From positions 1 to 9,212 of the forward strand of contig CAAGLU010000385.1 in assembly GCA_900770865.1 (NCBI GenBank): a stretch of 9,212 nucleotides of DNA. The letters run 5' to 3'. The notes below the pieces were generated by a model. It was not told the DNA's origin. It saw only the letters and a program-made list of their open reading frames with translations, and did no database searches. Below, piece after piece: positions 1-6,575 of the stretch; position 1 is the first letter of the stretch, and each line of letters starts with the position of its first letter. This DNA is from an uncultured Atopobiaceae bacterium. Its GTDB lineage: Bacteria > Actinomycetota > Coriobacteriia > Coriobacteriales > Atopobiaceae. Made by a program: the position numbers and the translations under genes.

Positions 1-210
1 GACCAGGTCGCCGAGGCCATCCGCAACGGCATCTGCAAGGTGAACTACGCCACCGAGCTGCGCCAGGCCTTCACTCGCGGCTTCATGGGCTACATGGCCG
101 AGAACCCCAACAACTTCGATCCCAAGAAGCCCTCGAAGCCGGGCATGGAGGAGATCTACAAGGTCGTTGCCTCCCACATGGACAACCTGGGCTCCACCAA
201 CAAGGCGTAG
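1..210 (+). CDS. fba: Class II fructose-bisphosphate aldolase, C-terminal fragment
   Basis: Frame 1 is open from the window edge to TAG at 208-210, giving the last 69 residues of a protein whose start lies upstream. The visible part contains GICKVNYATEL (residues 10-20 of the fragment) followed by an acidic and aromatic stretch and FDPKKPSKPGMEEI. This is the C-terminal signature of class II ketose-bisphosphate aldolases; the Asn after KV belongs to the conserved substrate-binding loop of the family. The full enzyme is a cytosolic, zinc-dependent aldolase that splits fructose-1,6-bisphosphate into dihydroxyacetone phosphate and glyceraldehyde-3-phosphate. A tagatose-bisphosphate aldolase (GatY/KbaY type) is the main alternative, since the metal-binding histidines are outside the window. 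A strong terminator follows 20 nt after the stop, so this is the last gene of its transcript. The nearby fructose PTS and phosphofructokinase genes fit with fructose-1,6-bisphosphate as the substrate. Confidence 0.88.
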   Translation, partial: DQVAEAIRNGICKVNYATELRQAFTRGFMGYMAENPNNFDPKKPSKPGMEEIYKVVASHMDNLGSTNKA

Positions 211-229
211 GCGCACGTTCAGATTGATG

Positions 230-272
230 AGCGGCCCGGACGGCATTGTCGTCCGGGCCGCTTCTTGTCTTC
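230..272 (+). terminator. Intrinsic terminator of the aldolase gene
   Basis: A perfect 12-bp stem, GCGGCCCGGACG (231-242) with CGTCCGGGCCGC (250-261), encloses a 7-nt loop. It can be extended by an A-T pair (230/262). A T-rich tail, TTCTTGTCTT, follows on the + strand. On the minus strand no T-run follows the stem, so it looks unidirectional and serves the aldolase transcript rather than the convergent GH3 gene. Confidence 0.9.
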
Positions 273-295
273 AGTGCAGGTTGCTCGTCCTTCTC

Positions 296-396
296 AGTTA
301 TTGCGCGTTTTTCCTGGTATCAGTTGTATTCGCCCAGTTGAGCCCTTCTCGGCTAAGAATATCGCGCAATAATTTCGGCCAATTATTCGGCGCCGA
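296..396. repeat. Nested inverted repeats in convergent intergenic region
   Basis: TTATTGCGCG (298-307) and CGCGCAATAA (363-372) are perfect inverted copies 55 bp apart. The right arm overlaps a second inverted repeat, AATAATT (368-374) / AATTATT (381-387), with a 6-nt loop. This in turn abuts the perfect 10-bp palindrome TCGGCGCCGA (387-396). The stretch is noticeably more AT-rich than the flanking genes and contains no credible ORF. It lies between the ends of two convergent genes, so it may be a transcription-ending or RNA-stabilising structure; a protein binding site is also possible. No T-tract of terminator quality follows the outer arms. Confidence 0.55.
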
Positions 397-420
397 GACA
401 TGCGGAGCTCCCCTGCAGCA

Positions 421-441
421 AAATCGCCGCCCATGCGGGCG
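421..441 (-). terminator. Possible weak terminator of the GH3 gene
   Basis: Just after the GH3 stop codon, on the minus strand, a 5-bp all-GC stem CGCCC/GGGCG with loop GCAT (428-441) is followed by GCGATTTTGC. The stem is short and the T-run is only four long and displaced by three bases, so this is a weak candidate. It competes with another hairpin at 435-455 that holds the stop codon in its loop. Confidence 0.35.
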
Positions 442-3400
442 TTACTCTCGCCCGCTCACACCCCTCTTGGTGCGCCGCAGCCTGATGCCCACCACAAGGC
501 GCCACACCGCCAGAGCGACAAGCGCCACCGAGACCACGCGCAGCACGTTCAAGAGGAGAGGAACCGGTGTCGCGATTGCAGAGCTCGACGGACGCGCAGC
601 CGCAGTGTCACCCGTAGACGCCACATAGTTCTCGTTTGCCACGCGCGCGTCGAGATAGGCGAACAGCGAATCCTTCGTCGCACGACGCAGCTCGCTCACG
701 TAGCTCGCGGAGCTTGGGTCACTCGTCAGGGATCCAGTCATGCACATCCAGAGGTCTCCGCCGTGCCGCAGCATCTGGTCACCGTTCATGTAGGCAGGGT
801 GATCAGAGAAGTCAGTGACGACCACGCCGTCAAAGCCCCACTCGCCACGAAGCACGCCTGCGAGCAGCGCCTCGCTGCCACCCGTCCACACGGCACCGAC
901 GCGGCCGTAGGAGCTCATGAGGGCGGTTCCGTTAAAGTCCTCAACAATCTGGCGGAAAGGCTCAAGGTACTCTTCGCGCAGTGTCTGCTCACTCATCCAG
1001 GTGTAGACGCCGTCACGATAGACGCCCGCCTCGCCATCGTTGCAGATGAAGTGCTTGACGTAACAGTACACGCCGGCATTTCGTGCACCCGCCACAACGT
1101 TTCCGCAGGTCTGGCCGGAGAGCAGTGGGTCTTCTGCGTAATACTCGAAATTACGTCCGTTGAAGGGACTCCTGTGAATATTGGTCGCGGGTGCGTACCA
1201 GCCGGAAAGCCCACGCTGAGATGCCTGCTCGCCACAGATGAGGCCCATCTGAAGCGCAAGGTCGCGGTTCCATGTCTGCGCAAGCACCGTGGCGCTTGGG
1301 AAACCGGTGCCGGGGTTGATTGGCACAAAGCCGCTCACCTGGGCCGGACCATCGAGCTCGCGGGTCTCATAGTCACGCCCCACGCTAGGCAAAGGAGAGG
1401 TACCCGAGTACCCGTTTCCTACCAGCCCCTCCATCTCGGAGACCGTGAGCTGGTCGAGGAGGCTGTCCCACTGGGGATCGTTGTAGTTTGCGCCCAGCTC
1501 GCGTCCCAGATCGGTAATGACGCCGTCCTCCTCGATGGCAAGCCCGTTCTTGGCACCCGTGGTGGGCATCTTGGCCTCACGGGCATCATCGGCCGCCAGT
1601 TGATCGGCGGAGTAGAGGTTGAGCGTGGCCACGCCCTGAGGCATCTCGCGAGAAGAGGCAACCGCAGGCCAACTGCCCGCAAAGTCCGCACGGGTGAGGT
1701 ACGTGATGTCCTGTCCGGAGTCCAGGCCGTCCACACCCACGCCGTCCACCGCGGCGTCGCCGGTGAACTTGTTCGAGACGGTCGCACCGGTCTTCTCGTC
1801 CGTGGGGAACTGCCTGCCCTCGGCAAGCGTAAGCGAGAGGGTCGAGCCGTCCGTCGCGTCAACCGTATGCGCATCGTGGCGAAGCGTTAGCGTGTAGGTG
1901 CCGGGGTCAAGCTCGTAGCCGACAAAGCTGTTACCGTTGGCGTCGTAAGCGTCATAGTTCGCCATCGAGCGCGCATCCACCGAGAGCGTGACGTCTTGGG
2001 ATTCACCGGGGTCAAGCAGACCGGTCTTGGCGTAGTCGCCCAGGACCACGGCGCTCTTCTCGATGCCACCTGCCGTGTAGGGCGCCGAGTAGTAGAGCTC
2101 CACGACGTCCTTGCCGGCAACGCTTCCCGTGTTGGTCACGCGCACCGTGATGGAGGTCTTGTCTCCCAATGCAGAGCCCTGCTCCGGCTCGTCCACTACC
2201 TGCCAGTCAAAGCTCGTGTACGAGAGGCCATAGCCAAAAGGATACTGGACCACACCCTCATAGCCTGCGCCGTGCTCGTTCGACGTCGCACTCCAGAATC
2301 CCTCAGCATCCGCCGTCTCGTACCACTTGTAGCCAACGTAGATGCCCTCGGCGTAGTCAACGTACGAGACCTGCGTGTAGGGTTCTGGGCTCGAGAAGTT
2401 GCCCATCTGTGTGCCGTCTGCGGGATAGAGGCCATCCGCCCCAGTGTAGAACCCCACGTGCTCGCTTGCGTTGGCGTAGCTTGGCGCTGTGGAGAAGTCA
2501 TAGGCAAACGTGTCCGTCGTGCGTCCTGAGGGGTTGACCTCTCCCCACAAGATCTTGGGCAGCACCTCGGCGGAATACTGGCCTGTATATCCCGCCCACA
2601 GCACCGCGTCAACGCCTGGTGTGGACTCCACGGCCCCCAAAGACATTGCGTTGGCAGCGTTTACCACAACGATGACGTGGTCGTAGTTGGCGCCCACATA
2701 TGCGAGAAGCTCTTCCTCCTCGGTCGAGAGGTCAAGCGAGGTGCGGCTGGCATCCGTCTGGACGTCGCCGTCTTTCGTCGTGACCTTGTACTGCTCGAGC
2801 GGCATGTCGTTGGACTCGCCCGAATAGCGCTGCAGCACCACAATGGCGGTATCCGAGAAGTCCTTTGCTTCGTTGAGCAGGTCGTCCGTGTAGTAGTTAC
2901 GATCGCCAATAGAGGGCTCATAGAGCACGCTCGACTCAGACGGCCTGCTCGCAAGCGTCTTGGGGCGCTGCCCTGCGGCATGGAAGTCCTCGTACATCTT
3001 GGTGAGGTCCTCGTTTGTCTCGATACCGTAGGACTTGAGCGCGTCGAGCAGGCCCACCTCAGTGGAGGAGACGCCACCAGAGCCCGAACCTCCGCCAAGC
3101 CAGTCGACAGAAGCCCAGCCAAACACGTTCACGCGCGTGATATCGGTCGAGAGGGGCAGCGTCTCGTCGTTGTTCTGGAGAAGTACGGCTCCCTCTTCCT
3201 CGACCTGATCGGCAGCCTGACGCGCCGCGTCATTTGTCTCTTGTACCGCCTGAGAGCTAGACGCGTCGACAGGAGAGCCCAAGAGGCGCGTCACCAGCGA
3301 GCCCATACTTCCGCCCAATATCGATCCCAGTACGAGCACGACTGCCAGAAAGCCCACGGCAAGCACAAGCCCTATGCTCTTGCGCACCAGATGCGGCTTG

Positions 3401-3459
3401 CGCTCTTTGGGCTTCTTCCTCCCATCAGCTTGCCTATCCTTCTTGCTAAACAGACCCAT
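442..3459 (-). CDS. Membrane-anchored GH3 beta-glucosidase-like enzyme with permuted domains
   Basis: This 1005-residue glycoside hydrolase family 3 protein probably removes beta-linked glucose or a similar sugar from glycosides outside the cell. A basic N-terminus is followed by a membrane helix (about 28-50). The GH3 C-domain comes next (about 87-330), starting at EEEGAVLLQNN and ending at GEVNPSGRTTDTFAYDF; its SGES at 213-216 resembles the SGEG loop carrying the acid/base Glu, suggesting E215. YPFGYGLSYTSF (406-417) leads into an FnIII-like domain (about 430-530). The TIM-barrel N-domain then follows (about 655-930): GRNFEYYAEDP, the KHF motif (K802, H803, later R815) and the probable nucleophile D883 in VVVTDF. 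A second membrane helix (about 965-992) precedes a short basic tail, so both ends are predicted inside and the catalytic part outside. This reversed order is known in some family members such as the Ruminococcus albus and Butyrivibrio beta-glucosidases. The ATG is preceded by AGAAGGGG. Substrate specificity cannot be read from sequence; beta-xylosidase or another GH3 activity is possible. Confidence 0.9.
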   Translation of the reverse strand: MGLFSKKDRQADGRKKPKERKPHLVRKSIGLVLAVGFLAVVLVLGSILGGSMGSLVTRLLGSPVDASSSQAVQETNDAARQAADQVEEEGAVLLQNNDETLPLSTDITRVNVFGWASVDWLGGGSGSGGVSSTEVGLLDALKSYGIETNEDLTKMYEDFHAAGQRPKTLASRPSESSVLYEPSIGDRNYYTDDLLNEAKDFSDTAIVVLQRYSGESNDMPLEQYKVTTKDGDVQTDASRTSLDLSTEEEELLAYVGANYDHVIVVVNAANAMSLGAVESTPGVDAVLWAGYTGQYSAEVLPKILWGEVNPSGRTTDTFAYDFSTAPSYANASEHVGFYTGADGLYPADGTQMGNFSSPEPYTQVSYVDYAEGIYVGYKWYETADAEGFWSATSNEHGAGYEGVVQYPFGYGLSYTSFDWQVVDEPEQGSALGDKTSITVRVTNTGSVAGKDVVELYYSAPYTAGGIEKSAVVLGDYAKTGLLDPGESQDVTLSVDARSMANYDAYDANGNSFVGYELDPGTYTLTLRHDAHTVDATDGSTLSLTLAEGRQFPTDEKTGATVSNKFTGDAAVDGVGVDGLDSGQDITYLTRADFAGSWPAVASSREMPQGVATLNLYSADQLAADDAREAKMPTTGAKNGLAIEEDGVITDLGRELGANYNDPQWDSLLDQLTVSEMEGLVGNGYSGTSPLPSVGRDYETRELDGPAQVSGFVPINPGTGFPSATVLAQTWNRDLALQMGLICGEQASQRGLSGWYAPATNIHRSPFNGRNFEYYAEDPLLSGQTCGNVVAGARNAGVYCYVKHFICNDGEAGVYRDGVYTWMSEQTLREEYLEPFRQIVEDFNGTALMSSYGRVGAVWTGGSEALLAGVLRGEWGFDGVVVTDFSDHPAYMNGDQMLRHGGDLWMCMTGSLTSDPSSASYVSELRRATKDSLFAYLDARVANENYVASTGDTAAARPSSSAIATPVPLLLNVLRVVSVALVALAVWRLVVGIRLRRTKRGVSGRE

Positions 3460-3464
3460 ACATA

Positions 3465-3472
3465 CCCCTTCT
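3465..3472 (-). promoter_or_regulatory. Ribosome binding site of the GH3 gene
   Basis: On the minus strand AGAAGGGG lies 5 nt before the ATG at 3459-3457. It supports this start, which also gives a sensible basic cytoplasmic leader before the first membrane helix. Confidence 0.75.
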
Positions 3473-3543
3473 CAGATCAGTTTCCCTGCCATTGTTCATG
3501 CCTTCAAGGTATCCTTAGGGTTCAACGTGGGGAGAGGTCCTTC

Positions 3544-3573
3544 ATAATCGGTGCCTCTGCTACCAAAATCGGT
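3544..3573 (-). promoter_or_regulatory. Predicted LytTR-type regulator binding site (direct repeat)
   Basis: AATCGGTGC occurs twice on the + strand (3546-3554 and 3567-3575), an exact 9-bp repeat 21 bp apart, that is two helical turns. Read on the minus strand with a shifted frame, the copies are ACCGATTTT (3573-3565) and ACCGATTAT (3552-3544) with a 12-bp spacer. LytTR proteins bind two 9-bp direct repeats spaced 12-13 bp, with consensus [TA][AC][CA]GTTN[AG][TG]; the copies agree at about 7 and 8 of 9 positions, both differing at the first T of the GTT. The site is between the GH3 gene and the LytTR regulator gene, about 85 bp before the GH3 start and about 20 bp before the regulator start. 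Its orientation favours GH3 as a target. Occupancy could also repress or autoregulate the regulator. No convincing -10/-35 pair was found nearby. Confidence 0.6.
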
Positions 3574-3582
3574 GCTCAAGGC

Positions 3583-3588
3583 AGGGGG
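3583..3588 (+). promoter_or_regulatory. Ribosome binding site of the LytTR regulator gene
   Basis: AGGGGG lies 5 nt before the ATG at 3594 and fixes that start. It sits only 8 nt after the second copy of the AATCGGTGC repeat. A matching CCCTGCC (3484-3490) could pair with GGCAGGG (3580-3586), but only if transcription starts far enough upstream. Confidence 0.7.
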
Positions 3589-3593
3589 CATAC

Positions 3594-4316
3594 ATGGAGG
3601 TCTTCAGAGTGCTTCTCGTTGAGGACGATGACTCTGATGCCGCCACGCTTGAGCGCGAACTTGAACGCTATGGTGTACAGCACGGCGTGGAGCTCTCCAT
3701 TCACCGAGAGACCAGCGCCTTCTCCGTCGAGGAATTGGCGCCCCGCTTTGACCTTGTGCTTCTCGACATAGAGCTACCAGGCATCAACGGCATGGAGGCC
3801 GCAGAAGCACTCCGCGAACACAGGATTGACGTGCCGTTGCTGTTTGTGACCAACCTCGCCCAATATGCTGTGCACGGCTATGCAGTTGACGCTCTGGACT
3901 TCCTTGTGAAACCCGTGACCCCCGCCAGTGTCACGGCAGCACTTGGCAAGGCGCTGCGCGTGGCGCGCAGGCGACACGAGACCAACTACGTGGTGCAATC
4001 TGGAGGCGAGTCAACCGTCATCCCCATACACGACCTCATCGCTGTTGAAGTTCGTGCCCATGACCTGGTATTCCACGTAATGGGGCAACATCCGGCCGAC
4101 GTCCAGGCACACGGGACGCTTGCCGCCGTGGAGCGCCACCTAGTCGACGCGACGTTCGTCAGAATCAGCGCAAGCTGTCTTGCGAACATGGAGCGCATCC
4201 GACGTGTGAAGCGCGACTCCGTCATTATGGACGATGGAGAGGAACTCTGGTTCTCACGTGGAAAGAAGCGTACCGCCATGCAGAAGATTGCTGAGTACCT
4301 TGGCGGAACGGTATAG
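3594..4316 (+). CDS. LytTR-family response regulator
   Basis: This 240-residue two-domain regulator is of the AgrA/LytR/ComE type and acts in the cytoplasm as a DNA-binding transcription factor. The receiver domain (about 4-122) has the acidic pair D11/D12, phospho-acceptor D58 in LLDIELPG, the switch Thr T86 in FVTN and the conserved Lys K106 in LVKP. The C-terminal LytTR DNA-binding domain (about 132-237) ends with the typical pattern VRISASCLANMERIRRV, then DDGEELWFSRGKK. Length and domain order are normal for the family. The gene is followed after 14 nt by a GHKL histidine kinase, its likely partner, and is divergent from the GH3 gene. A direct repeat with LytTR-site geometry lies directly upstream, so it probably controls the divergent gene, itself, or both. 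Confidence 0.93.
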   Translation: MEVFRVLLVEDDDSDAATLERELERYGVQHGVELSIHRETSAFSVEELAPRFDLVLLDIELPGINGMEAAEALREHRIDVPLLFVTNLAQYAVHGYAVDALDFLVKPVTPASVTAALGKALRVARRRHETNYVVQSGGESTVIPIHDLIAVEVRAHDLVFHVMGQHPADVQAHGTLAAVERHLVDATFVRISASCLANMERIRRVKRDSVIMDDGEELWFSRGKKRTAMQKIAEYLGGTV

Positions 4317-4330
4317 GCGTGTGAGCATCG

Positions 4331-5674
4331 ATGATTGGACGCAATCTCATCGAGACGTGCGTGGCGGTTATCCAGATGATAGTGGGTATCCACCTGTTCA
4401 CTGGCAACTTCGTTCGCAGAAAGCACGCCCTGTGGAAACCCGTCCTTGGCGGTCTGATTCCCCTTCTCGTGCTCACGGCTGTGTTTCCCCTATTCAGCTC
4501 GGACCTTGGTGCCTCTATGGGACCGAACCTTGCCAAGTTGTGGGAAGCAATCACGGTTGCCCTGTTCTGGTCGTTTGCCCTGCTTCCGGCAGCCATGCTC
4601 GTCACGGGGCTGAGGGAGACCGGCTTCTGGCCAGCGGCCTATTGCACTGTTGCCGGTTACACGCTCCAAAACCTCGCAAGCAGCATGGCAGACTCCATCG
4701 AGTTGGCGCTTGGCAACGGCAATGTGAACGGAGTGCCACTTGCCCCTACCCTAGCAATCGAAATCATCTCGTGCGTAATAGTCTATCTTGTGGCATGGCC
4801 GCTTCTCGCCCGACCCGTCCGTGAAAACGGGCTTGCCGCGTCGAGCGACCGCAGGACGCTTATCCTTCTCGCCATGGTGCTCTTTGCCGTCATTCTCTTT
4901 GACACGATCAACAAATCGCTCGCCACTCTCGCGGTGCCCCTCTCGCTCTTGCTGGCACTCAAGCTCATCCACGGCATCGTGTGCGTCGCCCTACTAGTCA
5001 TGGGGTTCGATTTCCTTGTGGGAAGACGCGCACGCGAAGAGGCGGCGCTGGCAGAAAGCATGCTTGCCGCCGAGAGACGCCAGTACCAGCTCTCGCGCGA
5101 GAACATCGAAGCCATCAACGTGAAGTGTCACGACATCCGGCATCAGATCCGCCACCTTACCGATGGTGGGACGAGTGTGACTCAGCAGGCGCTTGACGAG
5201 TTGTCCTCTGAAATCGACGTCTACGACTCACTCATCAAGACTGGAAATGACGCCCTCGACACAATCCTTTCCGAGAAGGGACTCATCTGCGAGCGCAGAG
5301 GCATACCCTTCCGTTGCATCGCAGACGGCACCGCGGTCTCCTTCATGCAGCTAGTGGATATCTATGCGCTCTTTGGCAACGCAGTGGAAAACGCTATTGA
5401 GGCATCGGAGAGATTGCCCCAAGACCAACGTGACATCTCACTTATGGTGCGCAAGGCGGCGGGCATGGCCTCGATACACGTTGAAAACAGGTTTGCCGGT
5501 AACGTGAGCTTTGGGCCGGACGGCCTTCCGCGCACGACCAAAGCGGATAGCCAAAGCCACGGCTTTGGTACGAGAAGCATCCGCCTCATCGCGGAGCGCT
5601 ACGGAGGCAGCGTTGCCATGCGGGCGGAAGACGGGGTGTTTCACCTGAACGTCGTCATACCTCTGCCGGAATAG
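4331..5674 (+). CDS. Polytopic GHKL sensor histidine kinase (AgrC/ComD-like)
   Basis: This 447-residue membrane kinase has an N-terminal half with about six or seven hydrophobic segments (roughly 5-25, 37-55, 70-93, 100-117, 139-163, 174-190 and 195-226). A charged, probably coiled-coil linker follows (232-262). The phospho-accepting motif is KCHDIRHQ, with H267 the likely phosphorylated residue. The GHKL ATPase part has an N-box GNAVENAIEA (N350/N354) and a G-box SHGFGTRSI (409-417). This architecture is that of kinases paired with LytTR regulators, many of which sense peptides, but no extracellular sensor domain or pheromone gene is visible and the signal is unknown. Upstream in-frame starts are blocked: the GTG at 4319 is followed at once by TGA. 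The ATG has only a weak Shine-Dalgarno (GTGAG), so translation is probably coupled to the regulator gene. Confidence 0.9.
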   Translation: MIGRNLIETCVAVIQMIVGIHLFTGNFVRRKHALWKPVLGGLIPLLVLTAVFPLFSSDLGASMGPNLAKLWEAITVALFWSFALLPAAMLVTGLRETGFWPAAYCTVAGYTLQNLASSMADSIELALGNGNVNGVPLAPTLAIEIISCVIVYLVAWPLLARPVRENGLAASSDRRTLILLAMVLFAVILFDTINKSLATLAVPLSLLLALKLIHGIVCVALLVMGFDFLVGRRAREEAALAESMLAAERRQYQLSRENIEAINVKCHDIRHQIRHLTDGGTSVTQQALDELSSEIDVYDSLIKTGNDALDTILSEKGLICERRGIPFRCIADGTAVSFMQLVDIYALFGNAVENAIEASERLPQDQRDISLMVRKAAGMASIHVENRFAGNVSFGPDGLPRTTKADSQSHGFGTRSIRLIAERYGGSVAMRAEDGVFHLNVVIPLPE

Positions 5675-5681
5675 CGTCGCA

Positions 5682-5757
5682 CGGGGTCACGCAACCGAAA
5701 CCCCGAGACGATGGGCCATTCTCGTTCCTACCCTTTCTTGGGGACGTCAAGCGCCCC
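5682..5757. other. Hairpins between convergent kinase and DeoR genes
   Basis: The 101-bp gap between the kinase stop and the end of the DeoR-family gene must end two convergent transcripts. It contains CGGGGT (5682-5687) pairing with ACCCCG (5700-5705). A second hairpin, GGGG-A-CG (5740-5746) with CGCCCC (5752-5757), carries one bulged A. AGCGCCCC also occurs twice as a direct repeat (5750-5757, 5765-5772). Neither hairpin has a clear T-run on either strand, so neither is a textbook intrinsic terminator; they could still end transcription weakly or with Rho. Confidence 0.3.
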
Positions 5758-5775
5758 GGGAACCAGCGCCCCGCG

Positions 5776-6570
5776 CTACGCGATCACCACGCGGCTCTTT
5801 CCGTCCCGGCCTGCCGTCGCGCTGGCTACAATGCCGCCGGGGTCCTTGTCCATGATGACCGTATCCACGTCGGTTGGGCCGGCAAAGCGCACAAAGGAGC
5901 GTGCGGCCCCCACCTTGGAGGCGTCCATGAGGATGATGGCCTTTCTCGCGTGGCGCATGAACTCGACCTTGGTGGTAGCCGTGCGCTCGAACTCGGCGAG
6001 GAACCCAAAGTCTGGCTCGAAGCCATCCGCGCCAAGAAAGACCTTGTCAAGGTAGATGTCAGAGAGCGACGAGGCGACCATGGGGCCGGCAAAGTGGCGA
6101 TACTCTCGGCCCAAGATGCCGCCCGTACACGCAGGCGTTGCCTGCGGGAGGAACTGCTCGATGTAGATGAGGCCATTGATGTCGTTGGTGATGATCGTGA
6201 TGCCGCGCTTCTCGGTAAGGCAGTGGAGAAACGCAAGCGTCGTGCTGCCGGAGCCAACGAGGATCGTCTCCCCGTCGCCCACGAGCTCCGCCGCCCTGCG
6301 ACCAATTGCCTGCTTTGCCTGGGCGTTCTTGTGCACGCGCTGCGGGACCGCCGGAATCACGAGCTGCGTCACGGGCACCGCCCCGCCGTGCGTACGCTTG
6401 AGCTGCCCCTCACGCTCCATGGTGTCAAGATCGGTGCGCGCGGTAACGGAGGAGACCCCGCAGTGCTCGCAGATCTGGACAACGGAGACGGTTCCGCTTT
6501 CGTGAATCGTATCGAGGATGTACCTCTGCCGCTCTGCGGCGAGCATCCGCGGGCTCTTGGTCGAATTCAT
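5776..6570 (-). CDS. DeoR-family transcriptional regulator of the fructose operon
   Basis: This 264-residue cytoplasmic regulator has an N-terminal DeoR winged helix-turn-helix (about 10-65) with RQRYILDTI, GTVSVVQI, GVSSVTARTDLDTME and the family hallmark LKRTHGGAV (58-65). The C-terminal sugar-phosphate sensing domain (about 80-240) has GSGSTT (106-111), ITND (127-130), FLGADGF (178-184), K201 and LMDASKVG (214-221). Such proteins usually repress nearby sugar genes and are released by a phosphorylated intermediate. Being next to a fructose PTS and 1-phosphofructokinase, its effector is probably fructose-1-phosphate or fructose-1,6-bisphosphate (inference). The gene starts 5 nt after the kinase stop; GGTGGAG, overlapping the end of that gene, sits 8 nt before the ATG and favours this start over Met9. 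It is the last visible gene of the operon rather than the first, which is less common for FruR-type regulators. Confidence 0.92.
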   Translation of the reverse strand: MNSTKSPRMLAAERQRYILDTIHESGTVSVVQICEHCGVSSVTARTDLDTMEREGQLKRTHGGAVPVTQLVIPAVPQRVHKNAQAKQAIGRRAAELVGDGETILVGSGSTTLAFLHCLTEKRGITIITNDINGLIYIEQFLPQATPACTGGILGREYRHFAGPMVASSLSDIYLDKVFLGADGFEPDFGFLAEFERTATTKVEFMRHARKAIILMDASKVGAARSFVRFAGPTDVDTVIMDKDPGGIVASATAGRDGKSRVVIA

Positions 6571-6575
6571 GGCCT

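Noticed and set aside
400..1890. Long + strand open frame (496 codons) opposite the GH3 gene
   Set aside because: It lies antisense to strongly conserved GH3 domains, shows no recognisable family and is rich in Arg, Ala, His and Val as expected from the complement of a GC-rich gene.
3496..3525. Possible GH3 promoter using TTGAAC (minus strand, 3525-3520) as -35
   Set aside because: No acceptable -10 hexamer lies 16-18 bp downstream; the nearest AT-rich hexamer, AACAAT, is 23 bp away.
3522..3545. Seven-codon minus-strand ORF (MKDLSPR) in the divergent region, a possible leader peptide
   Set aside because: Shine-Dalgarno (AGAGG) is at a loose 8-nt spacing, the ORF is tiny and overlaps the predicted LytTR site; chance explains it.
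2677..3771. 364-codon + strand open frame across the GH3 start and the divergent region
   Set aside because: It overlaps the GH3 N-terminal coding region and the start of the response regulator in another frame, and no domain is recognisable.
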